64,000 nt of DNA from Diacronema lutheri (GCA_019448385.1 JAGTXO010000044.1:248001-312000), one strand, 5' to 3'; shown: positions 1 to 9,757, counted from the stretch's first letter. A program made the numbers and translations. The notes: generated by a model not told the origin, from the letters alone.

Positions 1-3000
1 GAGAGCCCCACGCCCTCCGCCTTGGCCATCCTGCGCGTGCGCACGTAGAGCGACAAGCCCGAGTGCACGTGCTGCGCCGAGATGAGCAGCGTGCGTCGCG
101 CGGAGCCGCCCGTTGCGCCGTCAGCGTAGTCGACCCAACGGCTGCTCTCACGTCCGGCGGGCGGGTGGTCGAGGACGAGCATCGAGCTGTTGCGGACGAA
201 GAGCTCGTCAAAGCTGCCGCCGCACTCTGCCGTCCGCTCCCAGACGACGGCAAACGAGAAGCCGAGCTTGGCCGCAAGCGCCCACGCGGCCGCGAGCGCG
301 AGCTGCCGCTGCGAGAGGTCGCCGAGCACGTGGGCGAGGAACATTGGTGCGCCCTTGCGCGCGAGCAGCAGCGCCTGCTGCCACTCGCGCAGCTGCCGGC
401 TCTCGCTCCAGCAGCCTCCGTTCACTGAGTCATCCACGTCCGACTCGAAGCCGGGCACAACGGGCGGGTCGATGGCGGCACGCCACACAGATGATCCCGC
501 GCCCGCACTGCCCGCCCCGCCGCTTGGCTCGATGGTGCGCTCATCGGCCATCCGCTGCCCGACGAGGCCCCAGTCGCACGTCGCGTCGAAGCCGCCCGAC
601 GCGTGCGATGCGGCGAGCAGCGCGACCTCGCACTCGGCGCGCAGCCGGTTGGCGTGCAGCCGCAGGTTCACCTCGCGCTCGTGGGAGGTGGTGTCCGCGC
701 GGCGCGCGTCGGCGCTGACGCGCGCGGCGGCGACGCGCAGCTGCTTCGGCAGCAGGCGCATCTTGCGCGCGCCGCTCACTGAGTCGAACTTGCCCTGTGT
801 CGCCTCGCCTGTCCTCCACCAGCGCGTCCACCGCCCGCCTGCGCTGATTGCGCACGGCGCGCCCTTCGCGCCGCACGAGAGCCAGCTTGTCGAGATGCCG
901 TGCGCGCCGATGCGCTGCGCGAGGTACCGGTCGGCGTGCGGCGCCGTCACGATCCCCTCGGGCATGCCGCGCACGATGTGCCATAGCGAAGTTGGCAGCA
1001 GCACGCCAATCGCGCCGCTCGGCCCCGCGCCGCCGCAGTGCACGCGCGCGGCCTCGTCGACGGAGGCGATCGTGCCGAGCGCGGAGACGGTCGGGACCGT
1101 GGGAATCTCGCACGACGAGACGACGTGCGCCGAGTGCGAGAGGCCGTGCCCGCGCAGCCGCGCGAGCGCCGAGAAGAAGCCCGAAGTGAAACGGCTGTTG
1201 AGCCCAGCGCACAGCACGTGATTCGCGCGTGCGAGACGGATGCCCGCATTGAGCGCGACCGCGTCGAGCGGCGGCAGCTCGCCGCTGTGCGGCCGCAGTG
1301 CGCGCGCGTGCAGCGCGGGCGGAATGCGCACGACACGCACACGCAGCGCGTGCGCACGCGGCCCGTCAATCCACGGCTCGCCATCCGTGTGTGCGCTCGG
1401 CCCGTCCTCGCGCGGCCAGTGCATCACGAGCAGCTCGGCGCGCAGGCCGTGCGTGAAGAGCCCGTCAGCGAGGCCGCGCGCGAGTGAGCGGATCGCGTCC
1501 CACGCCTCCGCCTCGCTCGCGGGCTCTCCGCGCCACGAGGCGGTGAGGCCGGTCAGCCACGACGCGCTCACGACGACCGTGAGCGCCAGCGCACTTGCCT
1601 CGCTCAGCGCGGCGAGGTGGGCGTCAAAGGCGCTGGCGCCGCCGGGCGCGAGCGCAGGCGTCGATGGCGCCGGCACGCGCGCCGTGCCGCGCTGCGCGGC
1701 CGGCTTGCGCACGCGCGCTGTGTCATCAATCGCGTCGAGCCGCTTGCGCAGCTGCGTGAGCCACGCGATGGGGCAGATCCACAGTCCGACTGTCTGCAGC
1801 TGCTCCGACTTTGCGCCGCCATTCTTGTCCGAGAGACAATGCGCGACCATTGACATGCGCAGCTGCTCCTGCTCGTTAATCCCCGAGCAGTTGCGCACGA
1901 CGAGCCGGTCGCTCACGACGAGCAGCCGCACGCGCAACAGCGCGTCGGCCACGTCCGCACGCGCGGGCGCGCCGGCGCGCGCCGTCGTGTCGGCGAGGGG
2001 GCGCGCGTCGACGACCGTCGCGTCGCGCGCGCGCGCGCTGAACGCATCCGGCAGCGTGACCGCGTGCGCGCGCACGTCGCCGCTCGCGAGCACGAGGTTG
2101 AATGCGACCTGGTCGTCACCGACTATGAGTGCGTGCCGCTGGGACGCGTTGAACATTCGCAGCATCGGAACCGTCGCGCGAAGCAGCACGAAGCCCATGA
2201 CCGCTGTCCGGCCGCCCAGCTTTTGCGCCGCCTCGCGCGGGAACGTGCCGGCCGACGCGATCGCATCAATCGGCTCGCCTTGGAGCGCGTAAAGCGCGGG
2301 CATCCAACCGAGCACATCCGCTGTCCACACGGCATCTGAGTCGCACAGCAGCACGTTGTATCCCGCGCGCAGCAGCGCGCCCGCCAGCGCGCCGCGCTCG
2401 ATCCAGATCCCGTCGAAGGCGTGCTGCCGCTCGCTCCGCCGCTCGTCGCCCGCCGCAAAGCGCGGGATAAGCGGGAAGACGGGCGCGCTCAGCTCGGCGA
2501 GGAGGTCGTGCGCTCGCCAGTCGAGCGCACCGACGATCATCGTCTGCGCGTGGCCGAAGCGAGCGAGCTGGAGCGCCCAGTTGAAGAAGACGTCAATGTA
2601 GTGCAGGTTGATCGTCGCGAGCACAACCGTCTGCGCGTCGGGGCTCGAGCGCGCCGCGCGCGCCGCGAGCGAGATCGCGAGTTCGTTGCGATCGACGCAG
2701 CTCACGCCGAGGGTTGGCCTGTGGCCGAGCTCACGCGCAACGTGCCCAATCACCGCCCACACGCGGCAGACCGTCTCCACCGTCCACGCGCGCCGCGCGA
2801 GCGTGCGAAGCGGCAGCGTGGACGGCACCGCCTCGCGATGCGGCCCACGCGGCCGGTCATCATCGGGCGAGCGCTCAGCGCTGATCTCGCACGCGCGCGA
2901 GAGGCGCGCCGCGGCGGCTTGCTCGGCTGCGAGACGCTCGGCCGCCGTGGCGCCCACCGGCGCCGTCGGCGCGCCGAGCCACGCGAGCAGCCGGCCGAGC

Positions 3001-3785
3001 ATCGGCGCGCAGTTAGCGCGCAGCGCGTCGACGTTCGCCACCAGCGTCTGGTTGTGCCCCGAGGGCAGTCGTCGGACAAACGTGGTGTACGTGGCCCACG
3101 CCGAGGCGTAGTCGGCGGCAAGGCGCAGCGCCGCGGCCGCAAAGTGCGCCACGTCCAGCTCGTGCGCGCCGCCGCGGAAGTTTGGCGCGTACGCCGACAC
3201 GTAGCTCGCGAGGATCGCGTCGTACGGGTCGCGATCGGCGATCAGCGCGCGCGAGCAGTGCCATGCGGCGCACTTGCGGCGGAACTCACGCGCGACCTCA
3301 AAGGTGCGCACCTCGGTGCCAGGTTTCTCCGGCCGCGCGCCGTGCCATGGCACCCGCCCCGTGTGTTGCCGCAGCATCTCGTAGAAGATGTGCGACGATG
3401 ATGCGCCGACCGCGAGCATGCCGCGGCCGCATGCCTCATCGAATGGCATCGCGTGGCGCGAGCCGTCGACGGCGGAGCCGGTGGGGAACCTCGTCGCCGC
3501 CTCGATCACACGCCGCAGCCACGTGCTCCCGCTCCCGGGGAACTCCCACAGCACCGGCACGTCCCAGCTGCACTCGGGTGGGATTCGTTGCAGCTGATCG
3601 TCGCGCGCGCTCGCATGCCAATGGGCGAGCGCGTTGCACGCCTGCGACGCGCGCATGCTGCTGCGGACGGGGCCATCCACCCTCAGCTGTAGGGCGCCCA
3701 CGTCGACGTCGTCGACGCTGGCGCCTAGGGCCGACACGAGCAGCCACGCCACCGTCGCGTGCGCCCGAGCGCCGGCCGGCTCCAT
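1..3785 (-). CDS. Sulfotransferase-glycosyltransferase fusion (3' end outside window)
   Basis: One uninterrupted minus-strand frame runs from an ATG at 3785 to the window edge, giving 1,261 codons without a stop. The N-terminus (residues 1-23) is hydrophobic and fits a signal peptide or anchor. Around residues 78-90 is the sulfotransferase PAPS loop, read as EFPGSGSTWLRR, and near residue 190 is the 3'-phosphate-binding-like stretch ADRDPYDAILASY. A second domain has the DxD motif in NVLLCDSDAVW at about residue 482 and GDDQ near 552, as in PF03407-type nucleotide-sugar transferases (GT77-like). The last 250 residues include LALAAAWALAAKLGF, which recalls fucosyltransferase-like folds, but this is weak. 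The likely role is building or sulfating surface polysaccharide in the Golgi (inference). It is divergent from nothing close: about 500 bp separate it from the next gene's stop. Confidence 0.8.
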   Translation of the reverse strand, partial: MEPAGARAHATVAWLLVSALGASVDDVDVGALQLRVDGPVRSSMRASQACNALAHWHASARDDQLQRIPPECSWDVPVLWEFPGSGSTWLRRVIEAATRFPTGSAVDGSRHAMPFDEACGRGMLAVGASSSHIFYEMLRQHTGRVPWHGARPEKPGTEVRTFEVAREFRRKCAAWHCSRALIADRDPYDAILASYVSAYAPNFRGGAHELDVAHFAAAALRLAADYASAWATYTTFVRRLPSGHNQTLVANVDALRANCAPMLGRLLAWLGAPTAPVGATAAERLAAEQAAAARLSRACEISAERSPDDDRPRGPHREAVPSTLPLRTLARRAWTVETVCRVWAVIGHVARELGHRPTLGVSCVDRNELAISLAARAARSSPDAQTVVLATINLHYIDVFFNWALQLARFGHAQTMIVGALDWRAHDLLAELSAPVFPLIPRFAAGDERRSERQHAFDGIWIERGALAGALLRAGYNVLLCDSDAVWTADVLGWMPALYALQGEPIDAIASAGTFPREAAQKLGGRTAVMGFVLLRATVPMLRMFNASQRHALIVGDDQVAFNLVLASGDVRAHAVTLPDAFSARARDATVVDARPLADTTARAGAPARADVADALLRVRLLVVSDRLVVRNCSGINEQEQLRMSMVAHCLSDKNGGAKSEQLQTVGLWICPIAWLTQLRKRLDAIDDTARVRKPAAQRGTARVPAPSTPALAPGGASAFDAHLAALSEASALALTVVVSASWLTGLTASWRGEPASEAEAWDAIRSLARGLADGLFTHGLRAELLVMHWPREDGPSAHTDGEPWIDGPRAHALRVRVVRIPPALHARALRPHSGELPPLDAVALNAGIRLARANHVLCAGLNSRFTSGFFSALARLRGHGLSHSAHVVSSCEIPTVPTVSALGTIASVDEAARVHCGGAGPSGAIGVLLPTSLWHIVRGMPEGIVTAPHADRYLAQRIGAHGISTSWLSCGAKGAPCAISAGGRWTRWWRTGEATQGKFDSVSGARKMRLLPKQLRVAAARVSADARRADTTSHEREVNLRLHANRLRAECEVALLAASHASGGFDATCDWGLVGQRMADERTIEPSGGAGSAGAGSSVWRAAIDPPVVPGFESDVDDSVNGGCWSESRQLREWQQALLLARKGAPMFLAHVLGDLSQRQLALAAAWALAAKLGFSFAVVWERTAECGGSFDELFVRNSSMLVLDHPPAGRESSRWVDYADGATGGSARRTLLISAQHVHSGLSLYVRTRRMAKAEGVGL

Positions 3786-4284
3786 GTTGTCACCCCTGAA
3801 AAGGGGCGGTGCGCCCTTTCGCTCGCTCCGTTTGTCCAGCCTCGGCCCCGTGCGCGCCCCTCCTGCTGACCCGCCTGTAAGCGTCGTTAGTATAAAAAGG
3901 GGCGATAGGAAATCGATGGCTTCTCTTACAAAATCTACTAACGGCGATTCCGCGCCTCTCAGCACGTGGCCCGCACGTGCGGGCAGAGCATGCATGCTTG
4001 CTTCGGCGATGCAGGTAGAGCATGCTTGTTTCCAAGCTGCTCAAGCGCTTGCCTGTGCCTGGAGAAAACTCGTCACGTACGACGGCGGCGGCGGCGGGGG
4101 GGGGGGGGGGGGGGGGGGGGGGCGGATGATGATTTGGGGTTGGGGGTGGGGGGGCGCAGCGCAACACGGGGCACGAGACAGGACCCGATTTTGCGCGCGC
4201 GGCGCGCGCAAAGTGCCTTCCAAAACAGCACGTACGCGCAACCAAACCGCGCACGCGCCCGCACCTGCTGCAGGCCGCGCCGCC
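3786..4284. other. Intergenic region with TATA-like box and poly-G tract
   Basis: No convincing gene was found here. A TATAAAAAG stretch lies at 3891-3899 in an unusually AT-rich patch. Imperfect direct copies of agagcatgc occur around 3985 and 4018. A run of 27 G lies at 4096-4122. The region upstream of 3785 presumably holds the promoter of the sulfotransferase-glycosyltransferase gene. Confidence 0.5.
4096..4122. repeat. Poly-G homopolymer (27 nt)
   Basis: An uninterrupted run of G preceded by a short GGC array. It could form a G-quadruplex, and its length is likely uncertain in the assembly. Confidence 0.9.
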
Positions 4285-5016
4285 TCATCTGCGCTTGGAG
4301 ATTGGCAGCCCCTCGAGGGAGAGCGCCTCAAGCGCGCTCGAGAACGTGTGCGCCGTATCGGTGGTGCGCCGCGCGCGCGGCGCGCGCGAGAGCGCCGCGT
4401 CCGCGCCGAGCGCATCCGCGCTCGCCTCGCGCGCACTCGCGCCCTTAAAAAGCGCGACGCGCATACACCAGCCGCTCAGCCCGCCCGCGAGCTCGTGCTG
4501 CGCGATGAAGTCGGCAAAGGCCTGATCCACGGGGAAGGCGTCCACAAACTGCAGCGGCGCCGACGCCGGCGCGGCCAGCTGCTCGCCGCGCGTGCGCGAG
4601 AAGCGCCCAAACTCGATCTGCGCGACCGCGCTCGACCAGAGCTGCAGTTTGCGCACGCACATCATGATCACGCCCGTCGTGACGAAGCCGTCCATGCAAT
4701 GCACGTAGACGGGCAAGTTTTCCTCAAGCATCATCAGCTTGAGCACCTCCGACACCGCCGCCACCGTCAGCCCCGCCGGCTCGGACTTCTCAATCGGCAC
4801 GTAGTGGTGCCGTATCCGCTCGTGCGCGCAAAAGTGCAGCAGGTCGGTGCTCGGCTGCTCAGGCAGCAGCGAGACGAGCGTGCGCAGCTCGAGCCGGCGC
4901 AGAAATCGAAAGTTGGCGAGCGTCGGGTACGCGCCGCGGTGCACGCGCTCGTCCACCGTCGCGAAGCGCAGCGGCGGGACGAGCGGCACGCGCGCTTGAA
5001 TCCCACTCGCCGCCAT
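4285..5016 (-). CDS. OCA/Siw14-like atypical tyrosine phosphatase, probably inactive
   Basis: A 243-residue protein starting at the ATG at 5016. The frame stays open further upstream, but homology-like sequence begins here. Residues 22-50 (RVHRGAYPTLANFRFLRRL) match the start of the Siw14/OCA family (PF03162). The phosphatase loop is VHCMDGFVTTGV with Cys107, followed by RKLQLW, which is typical of OCA6-like members. The CX5R arginine that would bind phosphate should be residue 113 but is Thr, so catalysis is unlikely. Siw14 family members act on inositol pyrophosphates or phosphotyrosine; an inactive member would be regulatory (inference). Its start codon is 78 bp from that of the divergent LRAT-like gene. 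Confidence 0.75.
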   Translation of the reverse strand: MAASGIQARVPLVPPLRFATVDERVHRGAYPTLANFRFLRRLELRTLVSLLPEQPSTDLLHFCAHERIRHHYVPIEKSEPAGLTVAAVSEVLKLMMLEENLPVYVHCMDGFVTTGVIMMCVRKLQLWSSAVAQIEFGRFSRTRGEQLAAPASAPLQFVDAFPVDQAFADFIAQHELAGGLSGWCMRVALFKGASAREASADALGADAALSRAPRARRTTDTAHTFSSALEALSLEGLPISKRR

Positions 5017-5094
5017 CCTGACCAAAGCCTTGAACGGAGCCAAGGGTCCCTCCCAGCTTGGTGAGAGGAGCGAGGCGCCGCTTTGTGGTGCGGG

Positions 5095-6591
5095 ATGTCG
5101 CGATCGCGCTTCGACGCTCCGTTCGCCGAGGCGGCGGCGGGCGATTGCGTGGCGGCCCGGCCTGCACCCCCGCGGACCGACGGCGCGCAGGTCGTGTCGC
5201 GGAGAGGCGCACGCCTCGCCGCGGCGCCGCCACCGTCGCCGCGCGGCGCGGGCGTGCCGGACAGCAATTCGCGCTTTGACGTGCCGTTTGCGGAGGAGCT
5301 GTCGCCGCCTGGCAAGGCGCGCAGGGCGAGCCACTTCCAGCTCGCTCCCACGCCACCCTTTCGCATGCCCTACCGCCTGTATGTGGACAACGAGACGCTC
5401 GTCGAGCCGATCCACGACCTCCGAACGCTCCGGCGCGGCGACCACTGCATGGTGGGGCTCAACCCGGTGCGCAAGGTGTCGCGGCTGATCGACTCAACCT
5501 TCGTGTGGCTATCCAGCTGGGAAGTGTGGCCGCTCTTTCACCACTTTGTCATGTACGACGATGTCGTGGAAATTGACGGCGACGGCGTGCCAATGGGTCC
5601 GGACGGCACGCCTGCACTCATCTGCGAATATTCCAACACGCCCGCCGCCGCGTTCAAGCAGATGCGGCAGCAGGGCGTGTCGCATCTTTGGCGCAACCTC
5701 GCGCCTTTCCGTAAGCTCCCGCTCCACGACTACCAGGATGCGCGCCACGCGCACGGGCTGCTGCGCATCGTGCGGCACTCGTCGGATGCGGAGCGCGACG
5801 AGGTGATCTCGCGGCTTGACGTGCTCCTCGCTCAGCACGAGTCGTATTCGCTCTGGTTCCGCAACTGCGAGCACGCCGCCTTCGCCGCCACCCTCTCGCG
5901 CATCAATTCGGACTGCAACCTGCGCGGCGGCGCCGACGGCGGCGACGCAGGGTGCGCCCGCACGTCCCCGATGCCGCGCTCGTCCACGCCGTTCTGGGTC
6001 TCGCTGCAGGTGCCGCACGTGCTCTTCACGCTCGCCCGCTTCAAGCTGCAGCTCGTGGGCACGTACTGCCTATACCGCCTCTCCCTCTTCGCAAGCGACA
6101 TGGCGCTCGTCTTCCCGTGGCTGGATGAGGCGTACCATGTGAAGCGCGATGTGGCCGTGTACCACCTCTTCGCCACCGCGCCGGTGGCGCTGCAGATTGC
6201 CATCCAGCTGGGCAGGGCGGTGCGCAACCTCGTGCGCAAGCGGCGGCGCGGCAAGCTGCACCCGGAGATGTTCTCGCACCTTCTTGGCAAGGAGATTGCG
6301 CGCGCGGTCATCGTCGGGTTTGGCAGCACGACAACCCTCGTCGTGCTGCCCAGGCTGATGCACGACCTTAAGCTGACCGTCTGGTCGGCATGCACGCTGC
6401 TCGTGTTCGCATTCATGTCTTCCTCGCTCGCGTACACGCTCCTCGCCTCGGCCGGCATTCGGCTGCTGCTCCGCGTGAAGAAGTCGCGCGCATTTGGGCC
6501 GCACGACTGGCGCGCGGAGCTGCAACCGCAGTCGCCAGTGGCGACGGCTGCGCTGCGCCTGCCAGCCGCGACGGCGTCGCGCTTCAATTGA
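5095..6591 (+). CDS. LRAT-domain protein with C-terminal membrane segments
   Basis: A 498-residue protein from the ATG at 5095. Residues 1-80 are low complexity, with two copies of an SRFD-PFAE motif. The middle carries an LRAT/NlpC-P60-like thiol fold: GDHCMVGL near residue 115, the His-containing FHHFVMYDDVVE near 149, and RNCEHAAF with the presumed catalytic Cys258. The order His then NCEH is characteristic of the LRAT family, which includes acyltransferases and phospholipases. The C-terminal 190 residues hold several hydrophobic segments (about 305-340, 360-385, 405-470), so the protein is probably membrane-bound. Substrate cannot be told from sequence. Confidence 0.75.
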   Translation: MSRSRFDAPFAEAAAGDCVAARPAPPRTDGAQVVSRRGARLAAAPPPSPRGAGVPDSNSRFDVPFAEELSPPGKARRASHFQLAPTPPFRMPYRLYVDNETLVEPIHDLRTLRRGDHCMVGLNPVRKVSRLIDSTFVWLSSWEVWPLFHHFVMYDDVVEIDGDGVPMGPDGTPALICEYSNTPAAAFKQMRQQGVSHLWRNLAPFRKLPLHDYQDARHAHGLLRIVRHSSDAERDEVISRLDVLLAQHESYSLWFRNCEHAAFAATLSRINSDCNLRGGADGGDAGCARTSPMPRSSTPFWVSLQVPHVLFTLARFKLQLVGTYCLYRLSLFASDMALVFPWLDEAYHVKRDVAVYHLFATAPVALQIAIQLGRAVRNLVRKRRRGKLHPEMFSHLLGKEIARAVIVGFGSTTTLVVLPRLMHDLKLTVWSACTLLVFAFMSSSLAYTLLASAGIRLLLRVKKSRAFGPHDWRAELQPQSPVATAALRLPAATASRFN

Positions 6592-6698
6592 ATCCCCACG
6601 CCAACCCCGAGCACACACAAATTAGGTTGCTGCTGCCGTTGGTGTCACAGACGTGGCCGCTGGCGGCGCCGCCCGCCTGACCAGTGCGCGCTCGCGCG

Positions 6699-7628
6699 CT
6701 ACGCGCGCCTCGGCCCCGTCGGCGGCAGGCGAGGGTGTGCCTGCCGAGCGGATCTACAATCGTCAAGAAGCTGTTGCGTGAGCGCCTCGACGCGCCGCAG
6801 CTCGCCCTCGTCCACGGCGCGCGCCGCGCTCAGCTGCGCCTCCGGGTCACGGATCTGCACCGCCGCGAGGGCGAGCGTGGGATGGACCCTTCCTCAACTG
6901 GCAGCGCGGCACAGGCAGACGTGGGCGCGCGCTGCGCGCAGCGCGCGCCTTTCTGAGCAAGTCCGAGGCGGCACGCGCATTGGCGGCAGCGCGCGAGACG
7001 GCAGCACGGGATGCCCCGAGCGCGACGCCCGCATCGCTGAGCTGTGCTCTTCCCTCCGCTGAGAGGATGTGCGACGCCCGCATCGCTGAGCTGTGCTCGA
7101 GCGCGGCCGAAAGCGGCTTCGCGAGCGCGAGCAGCGCGCCGCTGCCGACGCGCCTGCCGAGCTGCTGCTGCTGCGCGCCTGCCAGCAGCGAGATGTTCGA
7201 TGCGTCCACAGCCGGCACCGCCGGCGTCGGCGCCGCGGCAGGTCGCTCCGCGGATCAGCCCGCCCGTCCGTCGCCCGTGAACGCCGCCGCCCTCTGAAAG
7301 CCGACAATCGACCACGCGGCAAGGCTCGTCGCAGCATCGATCGGGTCCTGCTGTGGGGTAACCCGGGGCACGGCAGAGCGCGCGCTCCGCGTGGCGCTCG
7401 TGAGCGACCGGACGAGCGGAGACGAAGTCTGCGGCGGCGGCGCGGCAGGCTTGCGCCCAAGGAGTGTGTCGGCCCAGCCTTGCGGCGGCGCGGGCGGTGC
7501 TTGCCCGCTTAAGCACCCGTCGTCGGAAGCTGACGCGCACCCTTTGGCACGCTGCGCATCGCCGCCACCCCCGGTGGGAGTGCCGCGGCAAGAAGGACGA
7601 GGAGCGCGCCGAGCGCGGGAGACGACAT
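6699..7628 (-). CDS. Probable spliced secreted or plastid-targeted protein
   Basis: An ATG at 7628 opens a frame beginning MSSPALGALLVLLAAALPP, a textbook signal peptide, 29 bp from the ATG of the divergent glycosyltransferase. The frame stops after about 37 codons. Coding-like sequence then continues in other minus frames: GWADTLLGRK-, DPIDAATSLAAWSIVGFQ- around 7300, SNISLLAGAQQQQLG- around 7180 and helix-rich sequence to 6960. A final segment, RVEALTQQLLDDCRSARQ-, ends at a TAG at 6699-6701. This pattern fits about four short exons, but I could not fix every splice site. The family is not recognised. Confidence 0.45.
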
Positions 7629-7657
7629 CGCTCACAATCGTTCGACGACGCACGGAA

Positions 7658-9670
7658 ATGGCGTCGGAATGCTTCCGGGCGCCGGGGCGAGCGCGGCACC
7701 GAGCGCGGCAACGGCAACGGCTCCCATGCCTGTGCGCTGCGCTGCTCACGGCCGCGCTCGTCACTCACGGTCAAAACCTCACCATCGTGGGTCAGAACGT
7801 CACCATCGTGATGGGCGACACGCGAAGCTTGTTTGCGCGCGGCGCGACGACGGAGCACCCGTACGTCGTGTACATGGCGGCTGTGAACTACAGGTACGCG
7901 GTCGCCAACTCGCACGCGTTCATGTACATGCAGCTACCATGTGTGCAGGTTGTCGCGAGCGACGCGCCCGGCGTCTGCGCTGGGTGTGTGCACGAGCGGC
8001 ACGGCCCGCGGCATGCGTCATGGTGCAAGCTGCTCGCCGTGTGGCACGCGCTCGACGTGCTGCACTCGGATCTCGCCGTGTGGATGGATTCTGATGCGTA
8101 CTTCAAGGCGACCGAGATCGGCGTCGAGCACCTTTTCGAGCAGAGCGCCGCGCCACTCGCCTTCTTCCGCAACGTGCCGTTCAACTCGGTGGGCAAGCGC
8201 AATGCGGGCGTGTTCATGGTGCGCAACGGCTCGTTGGCGCGCCGCCTCCTCGCCGAATGGTGGGACGACAATCCGTCGGACGGCGCGTTCAATCTGCGGC
8301 ACGATTATGAGCAGCGCTCGCTTTCCCACAGCATGGCCAAGCGCTTCGGCTCGTCGATGCACATCCTCCGCCCTGCCGTCCTGCTCGGCCGCGACGCGCT
8401 GGTGAATCACGTCGCCACGTTCCGCGCGGCGCAGCGCGTGCCGCTCGCACGACAGGCGCTCGAGCGGGACAGCGCGGCGCGACTGCTCACGCCCGCTGAT
8501 TTCGCCGCGGTGCGCGCCGTACCGATCACCGCGACCGCGCCGCGTGCACGCGACCGCATCATCTTCCCGCACGGTGCTGCAGGGCCGACAGCCCTCGTGT
8601 ATTTTCGACCAGCGCCCGCGCCCCCGTTTGGCAGAGCGCCCGACGAGCGCGCGCACGCACTGCCAGCCGCGTCGCACACGAGCGCGCCGACGACAGCCGC
8701 GTCCGTCGCCGGGTGGCGGCGCTCTCTCGCCCGACCGAGCGGCGCGGCTGCGTCGTCGGCGGACGGCTCGTCCGCGGCGGACGCGTCGTCGAGCGATGGC
8801 GTCGGCAGCGCGCGGCACTGCCCGCCCTTCAGCTGGCCGGCACTTGTGATCTGGCTTGGGAGTGACGCCGACGGAGCCGCTGCGCTCGCCGTGATGCGCT
8901 CCATGGGCCTCTCGCGCGCGGCGCTTCTTGCCGGCTCGGACGCGCGCGATGCGACGGCGGTGCGCGACATTCTTGGCGGGAGGGACTTCTCGCACCTGCA
9001 CTGCCCGCTCTGGCGCAGAATCGCCGCGAAGCGCGTGGGCGTGTGGGCGTCGCACATGCGCGCGCTCGACGCCGCGGTCTCAAGCGGCGAGCCGCTGCTT
9101 GTCCTCGAGCAGGACTTCTTCTCGCGTAACCACACAGCGTTCAAGCGCGCGGCGAGCTGTCTAGCGGCCACGCTCTCGGGGCGCACGGCGTGGGATCTCG
9201 TCTATTTGGGCAGCTGCGTCGAGGACCAGGCGCGCGTGCGCAGTTGTTCGTGCATCGACGGCTGCGGCGCCGGCTCGCAGGCGTCCACCTGGCTGAGCTC
9301 GGTGCACGCGCCCGCGTGCACGCATGGGTTGCTCTATTCGACGCGAGGCGCGCGCAGGTTGGCGCAGGCGGACGAGTTGCGGTTGTGGGCCGTTCGCTAC
9401 TGGAACGCGACGCTCGGCCTGGAGGAGCGGCTGCGCTCGCCCGCGTGCAAGTGGTCACCGACGTTCAAGCTCGCCAAGGAGGGATGGTACCGCACGATAA
9501 ACAGCGGGCACGACCAGGTGTTGCGATCGTTCGCACGCTCGGGCCGCCTCGCCGCGCTTCACGTGTGGCCGCAGATGGTGGAGCAGCGCCAGCGCTTGCG
9601 CAGCAAGTACTTCTCGTACCGCGGTTTCGTGCCCAAAGCGTGCACCGCGCTCAGAGAAAGCGCGCGTTAG
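7658..9670 (+). CDS. Two-domain glycosyltransferase (GT34-like plus GT25-like)
   Basis: A 670-residue protein from the ATG at 7658. A basic stretch followed by LPCLCAALLTAALVTHG (about residues 22-38) fits a type II Golgi anchor. The first domain has LAVWMDSDAYFK with the metal-binding DxD at residues 144-146, and GVFMVRNG, as in GMA12/MNN10-type GT34 enzymes. After a Ser/Ala/Pro-rich linker (about residues 320-385), the second domain has SHMRALDAAV, LVLEQDFF (near 486), WDLVYLGSC and HGLLYST. These match GT25/LPS-type glycosyltransferases. Together with the sulfotransferase fusion upstream, this suggests a local focus on complex glycans. The element copy begins 22 bp after its stop. Confidence 0.75.
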   Translation: MASECFRAPGRARHRARQRQRLPCLCAALLTAALVTHGQNLTIVGQNVTIVMGDTRSLFARGATTEHPYVVYMAAVNYRYAVANSHAFMYMQLPCVQVVASDAPGVCAGCVHERHGPRHASWCKLLAVWHALDVLHSDLAVWMDSDAYFKATEIGVEHLFEQSAAPLAFFRNVPFNSVGKRNAGVFMVRNGSLARRLLAEWWDDNPSDGAFNLRHDYEQRSLSHSMAKRFGSSMHILRPAVLLGRDALVNHVATFRAAQRVPLARQALERDSAARLLTPADFAAVRAVPITATAPRARDRIIFPHGAAGPTALVYFRPAPAPPFGRAPDERAHALPAASHTSAPTTAASVAGWRRSLARPSGAAASSADGSSAADASSSDGVGSARHCPPFSWPALVIWLGSDADGAAALAVMRSMGLSRAALLAGSDARDATAVRDILGGRDFSHLHCPLWRRIAAKRVGVWASHMRALDAAVSSGEPLLVLEQDFFSRNHTAFKRAASCLAATLSGRTAWDLVYLGSCVEDQARVRSCSCIDGCGAGSQASTWLSSVHAPACTHGLLYSTRGARRLAQADELRLWAVRYWNATLGLEERLRSPACKWSPTFKLAKEGWYRTINSGHDQVLRSFARSGRLAALHVWPQMVEQRQRLRSKYFSYRGFVPKACTALRESAR

Positions 9671-9692
9671 CACCTCTCTACCCGGCGTCATG

Positions 9693-9757
9693 CTATATAG
9701 GGCGCGGTCCGGGCTGGTCCGGCCAGTGTAAGGCTGAGAGTACGACCCGGGTCGTAC
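9693..9757. repeat. Left end of copy 1 with two palindromes
   Basis: The element opens with the 8-bp palindrome CTATATAG. At 9740-9757 is a perfect 18-bp palindrome, GTACGACCCGGGTCGTAC. Both are conserved in copy 2. They are candidates for recombinase or transposase recognition sites or for a promoter at the element's edge. Confidence 0.7.

Noticed and set aside
3891-4140. Short gene starting at the ATG after the TATA-like box
   Set aside because: The ATG is only about 17 bp from TATAAAAAG, and the frame runs into poly-G and then an antisense gene; no domain.
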